DNA from: Desulfobulbus sp. Tol-SR
Lineage (GTDB): Bacteria > Desulfobacterota > Desulfobulbia > Desulfobulbales > Desulfocapsaceae
Reading direction: 5' to 3'
DNA: 51,343 bases
NCBI GenBank assembly: GCA_000769715.1
Contig: JROS01000038.1
Location: 1 to 51,343 of the forward strand
Below are positions 25,541-35,120 of the stretch, piece by piece; the first letter of the stretch is position 1; each line of letters opens with the position of its first letter. The notes beneath the pieces are model-generated. The model made no database searches and was not told the DNA's origin. It saw only the letters and a list, made by a program, of their open reading frames with translations. The position numbers were made by a program, and so were the translations under genes.

Positions 25541-26772
25541 CCAACTTACTGGACGATTATGCCGAGATCGTCGGCGCTGTGGTTATCGATCAATTGAAAC
25601 AGCTGGCCCGGCCGCTGCAGGGGATGAAGGTCGTGCACGTCAACTCGACCCGGGAGGGCGGCGGGGTGGCGGAGATCCTCAACTGGCTGATCCCGTTCAA
25701 GAACGAACTGGGGCTGGAGGCCGAGTGGGAGGTCGTCAGCGGCGACCGCGACTTTTACCAGTGCACCAAGAGCTTCCATAACGGACTGCAGGGCAATCCG
25801 GTGCTGATCCCCCCGGCGCTGCTGAAGGCCTATGAAAAGGCCAACCAGGACAATGCCGAACGGATGCGGACCAAGCTGGAGGAGGCCGACTTCGTCTTCA
25901 TCCACGACCCGCAGCCGGCGCCGTTGCTGCAGCTGTGCCCCGGCCGCCGGGGCAAGTGGGTGTGGCGCTGCCATATCGATTTGAGCCACCCGTATCGGGC
26001 GGTGTGGAAATATCTGCGCAATTTCGTGGTCGGCTATGACGCCAGCATCTGGTCGCTCGCCGATTTCGCCCAGCCGCTGCCCCACCCCCTCTACCTGATC
26101 GCCCCCAGCATCGACCCGCTGAGCCAGAAAAACATCGCCCTGTACCCGGACGAGGTCCACGGGGTCTTCGCCCGCTACGCCATGAATCCCGAGCTGCCGC
26201 TGATCACCCAGGTGTCGCGGTTCGATCGGTTCAAGGACCCGCTGGGGGTGATCCATGCCTTTCGGCTGGTGAAGGAGTTCACCCCGGTGCAGCTGGTGCT
26301 GGCCGGCGGCGGGGCCAGTGACGACCCGGAGGGGGAGGAGGTCCTGCGGGAGGTGCGGGCGGCCGCCGGCGACGACCCCGATATCCATGTCCTGCTGCTG
26401 CCCTCCGATGCCCATCGGGAGATCAACGCCCTGCAGCGGGCCTCGACCATCTGCGTGCAGAAATCGACCAAAGAGGGCTTCGGCCTGACCGTGACCGAGG
26501 CGATGTGGAAGGGCCGGCCGGTGATCGGCGGCGATACCGGCGGCATCCGGCTGCAGGTCATCAACCACCACACCGGCTTCCTGGTCAACACCCCCGAGGG
26601 AGCGGCCCTGCGCATCCGCTACCTCCTCAAGAACCGGGACAAGCTCGAGGAGATGGGCCGCAAGGCCAACGAATTCGTGCACCAGAACTTCCTCGTCACC
26701 CGGCACCTGCGCGAATATCTCACCCTGATGATCGCCACCATGCAGAAGGGGGTGGAACGGATCGAGATGTAG
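25537..26772 (+). CDS. treT: TreT-like glycosyltransferase (GT4, trehalose synthase)
   Basis: 411 aa GT-B fold glycosyltransferase. The N-terminal segment VVHVNSTREGGGVAEILNWL and TKSFHNGLQG match TreT, the glucosyltransferase that joins NDP-glucose and glucose into trehalose. C-terminal motifs are RFDRFKDPLGVI and EGFGLTVTEAMW, the E-x7-E donor-binding motif. ATG 25537 overlaps the DUF5752 stop; GAGGAACG precedes it. The enzyme is cytoplasmic. A role in trehalose or a related glucosyl sugar is supported by the TreZ and TreY genes that follow. Since TreT enzymes are not all characterised, another glucoside acceptor is possible. Confidence 0.83.
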   Translation: MTNLLDDYAEIVGAVVIDQLKQLARPLQGMKVVHVNSTREGGGVAEILNWLIPFKNELGLEAEWEVVSGDRDFYQCTKSFHNGLQGNPVLIPPALLKAYEKANQDNAERMRTKLEEADFVFIHDPQPAPLLQLCPGRRGKWVWRCHIDLSHPYRAVWKYLRNFVVGYDASIWSLADFAQPLPHPLYLIAPSIDPLSQKNIALYPDEVHGVFARYAMNPELPLITQVSRFDRFKDPLGVIHAFRLVKEFTPVQLVLAGGGASDDPEGEEVLREVRAAAGDDPDIHVLLLPSDAHREINALQRASTICVQKSTKEGFGLTVTEAMWKGRPVIGGDTGGIRLQVINHHTGFLVNTPEGAALRIRYLLKNRDKLEEMGRKANEFVHQNFLVTRHLREYLTLMIATMQKGVERIEM

Positions 26773-26834
26773 AAGGGTGACCGACCGCCGGCCGGCACTG
26801 CCCCTGCCCCTGCTGTGCCGCCGGCAACGAGGCG

Positions 26835-28712
26835 ATGGCCATGGAGGCAACCACCACCCGCCGGGCCCATGCGATGCCGTTTGGGACCGAGATCCGACCG
26901 GACGGGGTCCTGTTCCGGCTGTGGGCCCCCGGGGCCCACAGTGTCGACCTGGCCCTGGAACAGGGCGACGGCGGCTGCCTCCTGGCGCCGATGGACGCCA
27001 ACGGCGACGGCTGGTACCGGCTGCTGGCGCCCCGGGCCGGACCCGGCTCCCTCTACCGCTTCCGCATCGACGGCGGCCTGCTGGTCCCCGACCCGGTGTC
27101 GCGCTGCCAGCTGACCGATGTCCACGGCCCGAGCCTGGTGGTCGACCCGCGGTCGTTCCCCTGGCGCGACGGCTCGTGGCCGGGGCGGCCCTGGGAGGAG
27201 GCGGTGATCTACGAGCTCCATCCCGGCGCCTTCGCCCCGGACGGCCGCTTTGCCGGGGTGATCGACCGGCTCGATTACCTGGCCGGACTCGGGGTCACCG
27301 CGATCGAGCTGATGCCGGTGGCCGATTTTCCCGGCGGCCGCAACTGGGGCTACGACGGCGCCCTGCTCTTTGCCCCCGATCGCACCTACGGCGCCCCCGA
27401 CGACCTCAAGGCGCTGGTCCAGGCGGCCCATGCCCGGGGCCTGATGGTCCTTCTCGACGTGGTCTACAACCACTTCGGCCCGGAGGGCAACTACCTCCAC
27501 GTCTATGCCCGGGACGCCTTCTTCGACGAGTCCCGGCATACCCCCTGGGGGGCGGCGATCAATTTCGACGGCGCGCTGAGCGCCACGGTCCGCCGCTTCT
27601 TCGTCGACAACGCCCTCTACTGGCTGGAGGAATTCCATGTCGACGGCCTCCGCCTCGATGCGGTCCATGCCATCCTCGACGATTCCAGCCCCCATATCCT
27701 CGAGGAGATCGCCCACGCCGTCCGCCACGGCCCCGGCCGTGACCGCCCCATCCACCTGGTGCTGGAGAACGACGGCAACGAGGCCCGCTACCTGCGCCGC
27801 GACCCGACCGATGCCTGCCGGCTCTACGACGCCCAGTGGAACGACGATCTCCATCACTGCTGCCACGTCCTCTTTACCGGCGAGACCGAGGGCTACTACG
27901 CGGACTACGCCGCCCGGCCCCTTGATCTCCTGGGGCGCTGCCTCGCCGAAGGCTTCGCCTACCAGGGCGAGACTTCCCGGTACCGCGGCGGCCGTCCCCG
28001 CGGCGAGCCCAGCCGGGACCTGGCGCCGACCGCCTTCGTCTCCTTCCTCCAGAATCACGACCAGATCGGCAACCGCGCCTTCGGCGACCGGCTGGGGCTG
28101 CTGGCCCCGGAGCCGCTGCGGCTGCTTGCCGCCGCCCTGGTGCTGCTGGCGCCGGCGCCGCCGCTGCTGTTCATGGGCGAGGAGTTCGGGGCGACCACGC
28201 CGTTTCTTTATTTCTGCGATTTCGGCCCCGACCTGGCCGATCAGGTGCGGGACGGGCGGCGACGGGAGTTCGGCCGGTTCCCCCGCTTTGCCGAGGCCGG
28301 GGCGCGGGAACTGATCCCCGACCCCAACGATCTCGAGACCTTCCGCCGCTCCTGCCTTGACTGGCGCCAGGCGGAGAGTGACGCAGGGCGGCGGACGCTG
28401 CGGTTCTACCGCCGGCTGCTCGAGATCCGCCGCCGCGAGATCGTTCCCCGGCTCGGCGGCCTGCGCCCGGGCGGGGCCGGCTATGCCCGGTTCGGCGGCG
28501 GCGGGCTCCAGGTCCGCTGGCCCCTGGCGGCGGGCTGGCTCGAGGTAATGGTCAATTTTTCCGCCCGGCCGCTGCCCCGGGCCGGCGAGGGCCGGGGCCG
28601 GGTGCTGTATGCCCTGCCGGCGCTCGACGGCGGCGGCAACCTGGCCGAACTGCGGCCGTGGAGCATTGTGTGGCGGCTCGTGCCCGAGGAGGTTGATGCC
28701 GATGAAGGATGA
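26835..28712 (+). CDS. treZ: Malto-oligosyltrehalose trehalohydrolase
   Basis: 625 aa GH13 enzyme that releases trehalose from malto-oligosyltrehalose. An N-terminal E-set domain (LFRLWAPGAHSVDLAL) comes before the (beta/alpha)8 barrel. The catalytic motifs are intact: DGLRLDAVHAI (nucleophile Asp), LVLENDGNEAR (Glu) and FLQNHDQIGNR (third Asp). WEEAVIYELHPGAF marks the barrel start. GAGG lies before ATGs at 26835 and 26841; the second is better spaced, so the start is uncertain by two residues. The gene is 62 bp after treT and overlaps the next start, so all four genes of this operon are coupled. Confidence 0.95.
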   Translation: MAMEATTTRRAHAMPFGTEIRPDGVLFRLWAPGAHSVDLALEQGDGGCLLAPMDANGDGWYRLLAPRAGPGSLYRFRIDGGLLVPDPVSRCQLTDVHGPSLVVDPRSFPWRDGSWPGRPWEEAVIYELHPGAFAPDGRFAGVIDRLDYLAGLGVTAIELMPVADFPGGRNWGYDGALLFAPDRTYGAPDDLKALVQAAHARGLMVLLDVVYNHFGPEGNYLHVYARDAFFDESRHTPWGAAINFDGALSATVRRFFVDNALYWLEEFHVDGLRLDAVHAILDDSSPHILEEIAHAVRHGPGRDRPIHLVLENDGNEARYLRRDPTDACRLYDAQWNDDLHHCCHVLFTGETEGYYADYAARPLDLLGRCLAEGFAYQGETSRYRGGRPRGEPSRDLAPTAFVSFLQNHDQIGNRAFGDRLGLLAPEPLRLLAAALVLLAPAPPLLFMGEEFGATTPFLYFCDFGPDLADQVRDGRRREFGRFPRFAEAGARELIPDPNDLETFRRSCLDWRQAESDAGRRTLRFYRRLLEIRRREIVPRLGGLRPGGAGYARFGGGGLQVRWPLAAGWLEVMVNFSARPLPRAGEGRGRVLYALPALDGGGNLAELRPWSIVWRLVPEEVDADEG

Positions 28713-31700
28713 CACCTTCCGGTGGATCTGCGATCTGGCCGGAATCGATTTCGTGGCCCCGGTGGGCGACGAAGCGGCGCCGCTGCCCGGAGAGGCGGAG
28801 CGGCAGACCCTGCTCGCCGCCTGGGGCCTCGTTGCCCCCGAGGGCGGCTCGACCGGCCAGGTGCTCGAGGGACTGCTGCGGGCGCACTGGCACCGGCTGC
28901 TGCCGCCGGCCCTGGTGCTCGGCGAGGATGCCGCCCCGCTGGCCGTGCCGGTGCGCCTGCCCGGCCGGCGGCTGGCCGAGCCGCTCCACTGGCAGCTGGT
29001 CGAGGAGAGCGGCGCCCGCCGCGAGGGCACGGTGCAGCCGGGAGCACTGGAAGCGCTGGACACGGCGCAGCTGGAGGGCGAACGCTATACCGCCCTGCGG
29101 CTGACGCTTGCGTTCCAACTGCCGGCAGGGTATCACCGGCTTACGGTCGGCTGCGGCGACGACCCCGCCCTCAGCCCGAGCGGCGAGTGCCTGCTGATCG
29201 TCGCCCCGGCCACCTGCTATATCTCGCCCGGCCTGCTGCGCAAGGGCAGGATCTGGGGCCTGGGCTGTGCGCTTGAAAACGTCCGCTCCCGCCGCAACTG
29301 GGGCTGCGGCGATCTGACCGACCTCCAGGCCCTGCTCGGCTGGGCCGCCGAAAGCGGGGCCGGGACCGTGGCCGTCTCGTCGCTGCTGAGCCGGCGGCTG
29401 GCCGAAGATGGCCGGTCGCCGCAGGCCCTGCCGTCCGATCGCTGTTTCCCCGACCCGATCTTCCTCGACCTCGAGGCGGTCGCCGATTTTCACGAGAGCG
29501 GCGAGGCCCGAGCCCTGGTCGCTCTCCCCGCCTTCCAGGTGCGGCTGGCCCAGCTGCGCGAGGCCAGGGAGGTGGCCTGGCCGGAGGTGACGGCGCTGAA
29601 GACGGAGGTCGCCGAGGTACTGTGGCGCCATTTCCAGCTCAACCATCTCAACCCGGAAACCGAACGGGGCTGGGGCTACCGCCGGTTCCAGGAGCAGGGG
29701 GGAGAGCGGCTGTATGCCTTCGCCCTCTACGAGGCCCTGCGCGGCCATCTCCGCACCGTGGCGGCGGCAGCGGCGGCGCCGGAGGCCCGGGCCGAGCCGT
29801 GGTGCGACCGGACCTCGCCGGCGGTGGCCGCCTTCGCCGCCAGTCAGCGCGAACGGATCGAGTTCCACCAGTATCTCCAGTGGCAGCTCGAGCTGCAGCT
29901 GGCGGCCGCCGGGCAGCGCTCGATGGAGCTCGGGCTGAAGGTCGGGATGACCCTGACCCTCCCCGCCGGGGTCGATCCGAAGGGCTTTGCGGTCTGGGAG
30001 CAACCGGCGCTGTTCGGGGTGCCGCTGCAGCTCTGCCACTGCCCCGGCGAGGCCGATTGTTTTCCCTACGGCCCGCCGCTCCTCGCCTCCCGGCTGGCGG
30101 CTGCCGCCTATGCACCGTTCATCGCCATGCTCCGCGCCAATATGCACTCTGCCGGGGCCCTGCGGTTCAACGCCATCGACCTGCTCGAGCGGCAATGCTG
30201 GCGGTTTGACGACGCCGGCGATGGCCCGTCGGTCGGCGTCGCCCCGGCCGGTGACGACCTGCTGGCGATCATTGCCCTGGAGAGCCAGCGCAATCGCTGC
30301 CTGGTGATCGGCGAGCATCACGGGCCGCTGTCCCCCGATTTTGCCGCGGCCCTCGAGCGCCGCGGCATCCTGGTCAGCCGCCCCGGCGCCTTTGCCCGCG
30401 ATCCCGGGGGCGAGTGGCTGGCCCCGGCCGGCTATCCGCAGCAGGCGGTGGTGACCCCGAGCCGCTACGAGCTGTGCACGCTCGACGGCTTCTGGCGCGG
30501 CAGCGATATCGCCCTGCTGGCGAGCCGCTGTCCCGGTTTCGACGACAGGAACAGGGAGGCGGCGATCGTCGCCCGGGCCTCGGACCGGGCCCGGCTGCTG
30601 GTGGCGCTCCGGCACGAGGGCCTGCTGCCGCCGGACCACGACCTCGACCCGGCCGGCATCCCCGACCTGCCCCCGGCCCTGATCCGTGCCGTCTACGCCT
30701 TTCTCGCCCGCACCCCGGCCCGGATTCTGCTGGTCCAGGTGCCCGACCTCATTGCCCTGTCGAGCCTGGAAAAGATGACGCCGCCATTGCCGCCGGCCGT
30801 TGTCCGTCCCAGGCTGGCGGTCGAGCTGGAAATCCTGGCCGAGGACGAGGGTCTGCGCCGGCTGTTCCGCGAGTACTGCCTCGAGCGCTCGGTCGGGGTG
30901 GTCCGGCCGTCGGTCCCGCTGGCCGACCGCCGCCGCCATCCCGGCCAGGCCCTGCCGCGGGCCTTTTACCGGATCCAGTTCAACCGCGACTGCACCTTCC
31001 GCGCCACGGCGGCCCATCTCCCCTACCTGCGCGACCTCGGCATCAGCCACTGCTACGCCTCGCCCTATCTCCAGGCCCGGCCCGGCAGCACCCATGGCTA
31101 CGACATCATCGATCACAGCCGGCTCAATCCGGAGATCGGCTCGCGCGAGGACTACGAGGCCTTCGTCGCCGCCCTCGACCACAACGGTCTGGCCCAGATC
31201 CTCGACATGGTCCCCAATCACATGGGGGTCGGCACCGACAACCGGTGGTGGCTGGATGTGCTGGAGAACGGCCAGGCCTCGGCCTACGCGGCCTTCTTCG
31301 ACATCAACTGGCAGTCCCAGGAGGAGGAGCTGAAGAACCGCATTCTCCTGCCGGTGCTGGGCGATTATTTCGGCCGGGTCCTCGAGGAGGGCGGATTGCG
31401 CCTGGTGTTCCTGCCGGACCACGGCTCGTTTGAGATCGCCTACTACGAGCACCGGTTTCCGGTCGCCCCGCGCTCCTACCCCCTGATGGTCGGCCATGAC
31501 CTGCCGCGCCTGGAGACCCGGCTCGGCAGCCGCCATGAAGGATTCCTCGAGCTGCAGAACCTCGTCACCTCCTTTGCCGCCCTGCCGACCCGGGAGGAAC
31601 CCGACCCGGACCAGGTGGAGATGCGCAACCGCAACAAGGAGGTGCTGAAGCGGCTGCTGGCGCGGCTGTGCCGCGAGGTGCACGAGGTCGCGGTCTTCAT

Positions 31701-33882
31701 CGAGGAAAACGTCCTCCTGTTCAACGGCGAACCGGGACGGCCCGACAGCTTCAACCTCCTGGAACAGCTGCTGGCCCAGCAGGCGTACCGGCTGGCGTTC
31801 TGGCGCGTCGCCTCGGACGAGATCAACTATCGCCGCTTCTTCGACATCAACGACCTGGCCGGGCTGCGCATGGACCGGCGGGAGGTGTTCGACCGGACCC
31901 ACCGCCTGGTCCTCGACCTGATCGCCACCGGGCGGATCGACGGCCTGCGCATCGATCACCCCGACGGCCTCTATAATCCGGCCCACTATTTCCGCACCCT
32001 GCAGGCGGCGGTCAGCGGCGTGGCGGCGGAGCCGCTGTCCCCCCCGGCCGGGCTGTCCCTCCGGAAACGGACGGCGCCGCCCCTTTATGTCGTGGTGGAA
32101 AAGATCCTCGCCGATTTCGAACAGCTGCCCGCCAACTGGCTGGTCCACGGCACCACCGGCTATGATTTTTCCTCCCTGGTCAACGGCATTTTCGTCGACC
32201 GGGCGGCGGAGCCGGAGATGACCGCCATCTACCACCGCTTCATCGGCCGGGAGATCGATTTCGCCGAGCTGGCCCATGACTGCCGGCGGCTGATCATCCG
32301 GACCGCGATGGCCGGCGAGAGCAATGTCCTGAGCAATCAGCTGCATCGGCTGGCCAAACGCAACCGCTACACCCAGGACTACACCCTGAACGGCCTGCGC
32401 GAGGCGCTGACCGAGATCGTCGCCTGTTTCCCGGTCTACCGCACCTACTGCACCAGCGACCGCCTCGACGGCGTCGACCGGCGCCATGTGGAGGAGGCGG
32501 TGAAGCGGGCCAAGGCCCGCTGGCAGGTCGAGGACACCAGCATCTACGACTTCATCCGCTCGGTGCTGCTGCTCGAGGCGACCTCGCCGTCAGGGAGTCC
32601 GCAGGATACCGCAGTCGTCGATTTCGTCAAAAAATTCCAGCAGTACACCGGGCCGGTCATGGCCAAGGGGCTGGAGGACACCGCCTTCTACATCTACCAC
32701 CGCCTGGTCTCGCTCAACGAGGTGGGGGACGACCCCAGCCGGTTCGGGGTGACGGTGGAGCGGTTCCATGCCGGCAACCGGGCCCGGGCCGAACGCTGGC
32801 CGCAGGCGATGCTCACCACCTCGACCCATGACAGCAAGCGCAGCGAGGATGTCAGGGCGCGGATCAATGTCCTGGCGGAGATGCCGGGGCAGTGGCGGGA
32901 GGCGGTCGAGCGCTGGCACGAGATGAACCGCGGCGGCAAGACCGCCGTCGGCCGGGATTGGGCGCCATCGACCAACGACGAGTACGCCCTCTATCAGAAT
33001 CTGCTGGGGGTCTGGCCGCTCGAGCCGATGACCGGGGAGGAGAGGGCGGGATTCTGCGCCCGTTTCACCGCCTATATGCTGAAGGCGGCGCGCGAGGCCA
33101 AGGTCCACACCAGCTGGCTCAATCAGAACCAGGTTTACGAGCAGGCGCTGACCGATTTTATCGCCCGGCTGCTCGTCGGCGAGGACCATCCCTTTGTCGT
33201 CGATTTCATCGCCTTCCAGCACCGCATCGCCCGCTTCGGCATGGTCAACAGCCTGGCTCAGCTGCTGCTCAAGCTGACTGCCCCCGGCATCCCCGACACC
33301 TACCAGGGCAACGAGACCTGGCAGTTCTGCCTGGTCGACCCCGACAACCGGCGTCCCGTCGATTTCGCCGCCCGGCGGGAAATGCTGGCCGGCCTGCAAC
33401 GACTGGTCGAGGACGATTCGGCGCCGCTGGCCTCCCGGCTGCAGGAGCTGCTGCGCCATGGCGCCGACGGCCGGATCAAGATGTATGTGCTGTGGAGAAC
33501 ACTGACCCTGCGGCGGGAGCACCCGGCGATCTTCATGCATGGCGCCTATCAGCCGCTCCATGCGGTCGGCGCCGCCAGGGGTCACCTCTGCGCCTTTGCC
33601 CGGATCGATGGCGACCGGGTCGTGATCGCCGCCGTGCCCCGGCTCGTCGCCCGGCTGCTGCACGGCAATGCCGACCGTCTGCCGCTGGGGCCGGAGGTGT
33701 GGGGCCGAACGGCGCTGCACCTGCCCGCCCGCTTCAAGGGCTGTCGCTTGACCAATATCATGAGCGGCGAGGATAGCGTCGTCGGGGCGGGCGACGGCCG
33801 CGGCCTGGCGGCGGCCGAGCTGTTCCGTCATTTCCCGGTCGCCCTGCTGGCCGGGCCCCGGGACCTGGCGCCGGAGCGGTGA
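28702..33882 (+). CDS. treY: MalQ-like (GH77) domain fused to malto-oligosyltrehalose synthase
   Basis: 1726 aa. Residues 1-750 resemble 4-alpha-glucanotransferase MalQ; residues 751-1726 are TreY, which converts the reducing end of a glucan to trehalose. The TreY sites are intact: D1085 in DGLRIDHPDGL, E1133 in VVVEKIL, D1377 in TSTHDSKRSED. In the MalQ part the nucleophile region reads GALRFNAID: N490 stands where family members have Asp in RIDH. The following His is also lost. The acid/base E538 (VIGEHHG) and the D595 site (TLDG) remain, the latter without its usual His. The same fusion layout is known in other bacteria. GGAGG sits 9 nt before ATG 28702, which overlaps treZ by 11 bp. Confidence 0.92.
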   Translation: MKDDTFRWICDLAGIDFVAPVGDEAAPLPGEAERQTLLAAWGLVAPEGGSTGQVLEGLLRAHWHRLLPPALVLGEDAAPLAVPVRLPGRRLAEPLHWQLVEESGARREGTVQPGALEALDTAQLEGERYTALRLTLAFQLPAGYHRLTVGCGDDPALSPSGECLLIVAPATCYISPGLLRKGRIWGLGCALENVRSRRNWGCGDLTDLQALLGWAAESGAGTVAVSSLLSRRLAEDGRSPQALPSDRCFPDPIFLDLEAVADFHESGEARALVALPAFQVRLAQLREAREVAWPEVTALKTEVAEVLWRHFQLNHLNPETERGWGYRRFQEQGGERLYAFALYEALRGHLRTVAAAAAAPEARAEPWCDRTSPAVAAFAASQRERIEFHQYLQWQLELQLAAAGQRSMELGLKVGMTLTLPAGVDPKGFAVWEQPALFGVPLQLCHCPGEADCFPYGPPLLASRLAAAAYAPFIAMLRANMHSAGALRFNAIDLLERQCWRFDDAGDGPSVGVAPAGDDLLAIIALESQRNRCLVIGEHHGPLSPDFAAALERRGILVSRPGAFARDPGGEWLAPAGYPQQAVVTPSRYELCTLDGFWRGSDIALLASRCPGFDDRNREAAIVARASDRARLLVALRHEGLLPPDHDLDPAGIPDLPPALIRAVYAFLARTPARILLVQVPDLIALSSLEKMTPPLPPAVVRPRLAVELEILAEDEGLRRLFREYCLERSVGVVRPSVPLADRRRHPGQALPRAFYRIQFNRDCTFRATAAHLPYLRDLGISHCYASPYLQARPGSTHGYDIIDHSRLNPEIGSREDYEAFVAALDHNGLAQILDMVPNHMGVGTDNRWWLDVLENGQASAYAAFFDINWQSQEEELKNRILLPVLGDYFGRVLEEGGLRLVFLPDHGSFEIAYYEHRFPVAPRSYPLMVGHDLPRLETRLGSRHEGFLELQNLVTSFAALPTREEPDPDQVEMRNRNKEVLKRLLARLCREVHEVAVFIEENVLLFNGEPGRPDSFNLLEQLLAQQAYRLAFWRVASDEINYRRFFDINDLAGLRMDRREVFDRTHRLVLDLIATGRIDGLRIDHPDGLYNPAHYFRTLQAAVSGVAAEPLSPPAGLSLRKRTAPPLYVVVEKILADFEQLPANWLVHGTTGYDFSSLVNGIFVDRAAEPEMTAIYHRFIGREIDFAELAHDCRRLIIRTAMAGESNVLSNQLHRLAKRNRYTQDYTLNGLREALTEIVACFPVYRTYCTSDRLDGVDRRHVEEAVKRAKARWQVEDTSIYDFIRSVLLLEATSPSGSPQDTAVVDFVKKFQQYTGPVMAKGLEDTAFYIYHRLVSLNEVGDDPSRFGVTVERFHAGNRARAERWPQAMLTTSTHDSKRSEDVRARINVLAEMPGQWREAVERWHEMNRGGKTAVGRDWAPSTNDEYALYQNLLGVWPLEPMTGEERAGFCARFTAYMLKAAREAKVHTSWLNQNQVYEQALTDFIARLLVGEDHPFVVDFIAFQHRIARFGMVNSLAQLLLKLTAPGIPDTYQGNETWQFCLVDPDNRRPVDFAARREMLAGLQRLVEDDSAPLASRLQELLRHGADGRIKMYVLWRTLTLRREHPAIFMHGAYQPLHAVGAARGHLCAFARIDGDRVVIAAVPRLVARLLHGNADRLPLGPEVWGRTALHLPARFKGCRLTNIMSGEDSVVGAGDGRGLAAAELFRHFPVALLAGPRDLAPER

Positions 33883-33898
33883 TGGCGATGGCGGCCGG

Positions 33899-34132
33899 TC
33901 AGCCCAGGTAGGCGAGACAGCCGTTGAGGGTCGTCAGCTGCGGGTAGTCGATTTCCGGAATCCTGCGGTCCAGGGCCGCCTGGAGCTGCTCCATCAGGGT
34001 GACAAAGTCCACCGAGTCGAAATCGATCTGGTCGCGGAAGGGGACATCCGGGTCGAGTTGGTCCGGGTCCGCCTCCGGGGCGATGCGGTGAATGGCCTGG
34101 AGGACCATCGCCTTGATCTCCGTGCTGGTCAT
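33899..34132 (-). CDS. Stand-alone acyl carrier protein
   Basis: 77 aa ACP. The phosphopantetheine attachment motif is DSVD, with the Ser at about residue 40 in IDFDSVDFVTLMEQL. The helix I (TSTEIKAMVLQAIHRIAPEA) and acidic helix II are standard. It is not next to fatty acid synthesis genes. It lies 4 bp downstream of the TIM-barrel gene on the same strand, so it probably serves a specialised, unidentified acyl or aminoacyl pathway. Convergent with the TreY fusion at 16 bp. Confidence 0.9.
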   Translation of the reverse strand: MTSTEIKAMVLQAIHRIAPEADPDQLDPDVPFRDQIDFDSVDFVTLMEQLQAALDRRIPEIDYPQLTTLNGCLAYLG

Positions 34133-34136
34133 GATG

Positions 34137-34937
34137 TCACTCCCCGTCTGAAAACATCGCCCTGATCCGGTCCCGGCTGTCGATCAGCAGCTGCCGGTCC
34201 GGTTCGAACACCTCGAGGGTGATCGTGTCGTCGTAGCCGATCGCCTGCAGCCTGCGCACCAGGCCGGTGAAATCGACCGTCCCCCTGCCCACTGCCAGGT
34301 GCTCGTCCCGCCGGCCGTGATTGTCGCTGAAATGCAGATGGGCGATGCGGCTGCCGAACTGCTCCACCAGCTGCAGCATCCGCCCCTCCCCCCGGTCGTC
34401 GATATGGGCGTGGCCGGTGTCCAGGGTCAGCTTGAGCGACGGGAAGGAGGTGAAAATCTCCTCCAGGTCGGCCGGCTGGACGCCCAGCATATAGCGGGGG
34501 AACATGTTTTCCAGGCAGATGGTGAGCCGCATCTGCTGGGCGGCCTCGACCATTTCGGCCAGGAAGTCGTGGGCGTAGGCCTTGATCCTGCCGCCGACGA
34601 AGGCCCCCAGGCCGGCGGCCATGCTCGGGTGCAGGACGATCTTGGCGGCCCCCAGGTCGAACGCCACCTCCAGCGACCGCCGCATCTCGGTCACCGACGC
34701 CAGGCGGATGCTCTCCGTCAGATCGGCGGTGGAGACGAAGGTCGGCATGTGGCAGATCAGTCCCAGGCCGTTGGCCTGCAGGGCGTGGACGATCGCCGTC
34801 CTGTTGGCGGCAATGATGCCGTGGTGGGCCATGGGGGCGTCCATGGCCAGCTCCAGATAATCGAAGCCCATCGCGGCGACCAGATCAATCTCTTCGAGTA
34901 CCGGTAGAACCGGAAAATTCATGGCACCGTAGTGCAT
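34137..34937 (-). CDS. Xylose isomerase-like TIM-barrel protein
   Basis: 266 aa sugar phosphate isomerase/epimerase or AP endonuclease 2-type barrel. Metal-site strands are visible: LICHMPTF, KIVLHPSM, ICLENMF (Glu), LTLDTGHAH (Asp/His) and IAHLHFSDNHGRRDEHL, which has the H-x-D pattern. TLEVFEPD is the last strand with Glu. ATG 34937 is chosen because GAGGAGA is 5 nt upstream; the longer frame starts at a TTG. It heads a two-gene unit with the acyl carrier protein. The reaction is not known; candidates are isomerisation or dehydration of a sugar or inosose. Confidence 0.82.
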   Translation of the reverse strand: MHYGAMNFPVLPVLEEIDLVAAMGFDYLELAMDAPMAHHGIIAANRTAIVHALQANGLGLICHMPTFVSTADLTESIRLASVTEMRRSLEVAFDLGAAKIVLHPSMAAGLGAFVGGRIKAYAHDFLAEMVEAAQQMRLTICLENMFPRYMLGVQPADLEEIFTSFPSLKLTLDTGHAHIDDRGEGRMLQLVEQFGSRIAHLHFSDNHGRRDEHLAVGRGTVDFTGLVRRLQAIGYDDTITLEVFEPDRQLLIDSRDRIRAMFSDGE

Positions 34938-35120
34938 CGTTCTCCTCAAGGCACGATGTCAGTTGCAGGTTGTTCCGTCTTCACCTTGTCGCCGACGCGG
35001 TCAGGTTTGTCTGGTGCCGGCCGCCGGATGCTGGTATTGATAGAGAGGGTGAGTGCTTCCACCCCGGAACGCGGCACGGCCCGTTCATTCCGCCGCAATC
35101 TCAAACAACTTCGAAACAGT

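Noticed and set aside
28552..32487. A 1311-codon open frame on the minus strand across treZ and treY
   Set aside because: It is the antisense shadow of high-GC codon bias: no ribosome site, no homology-like motifs, and the plus strand has complete catalytic motifs.
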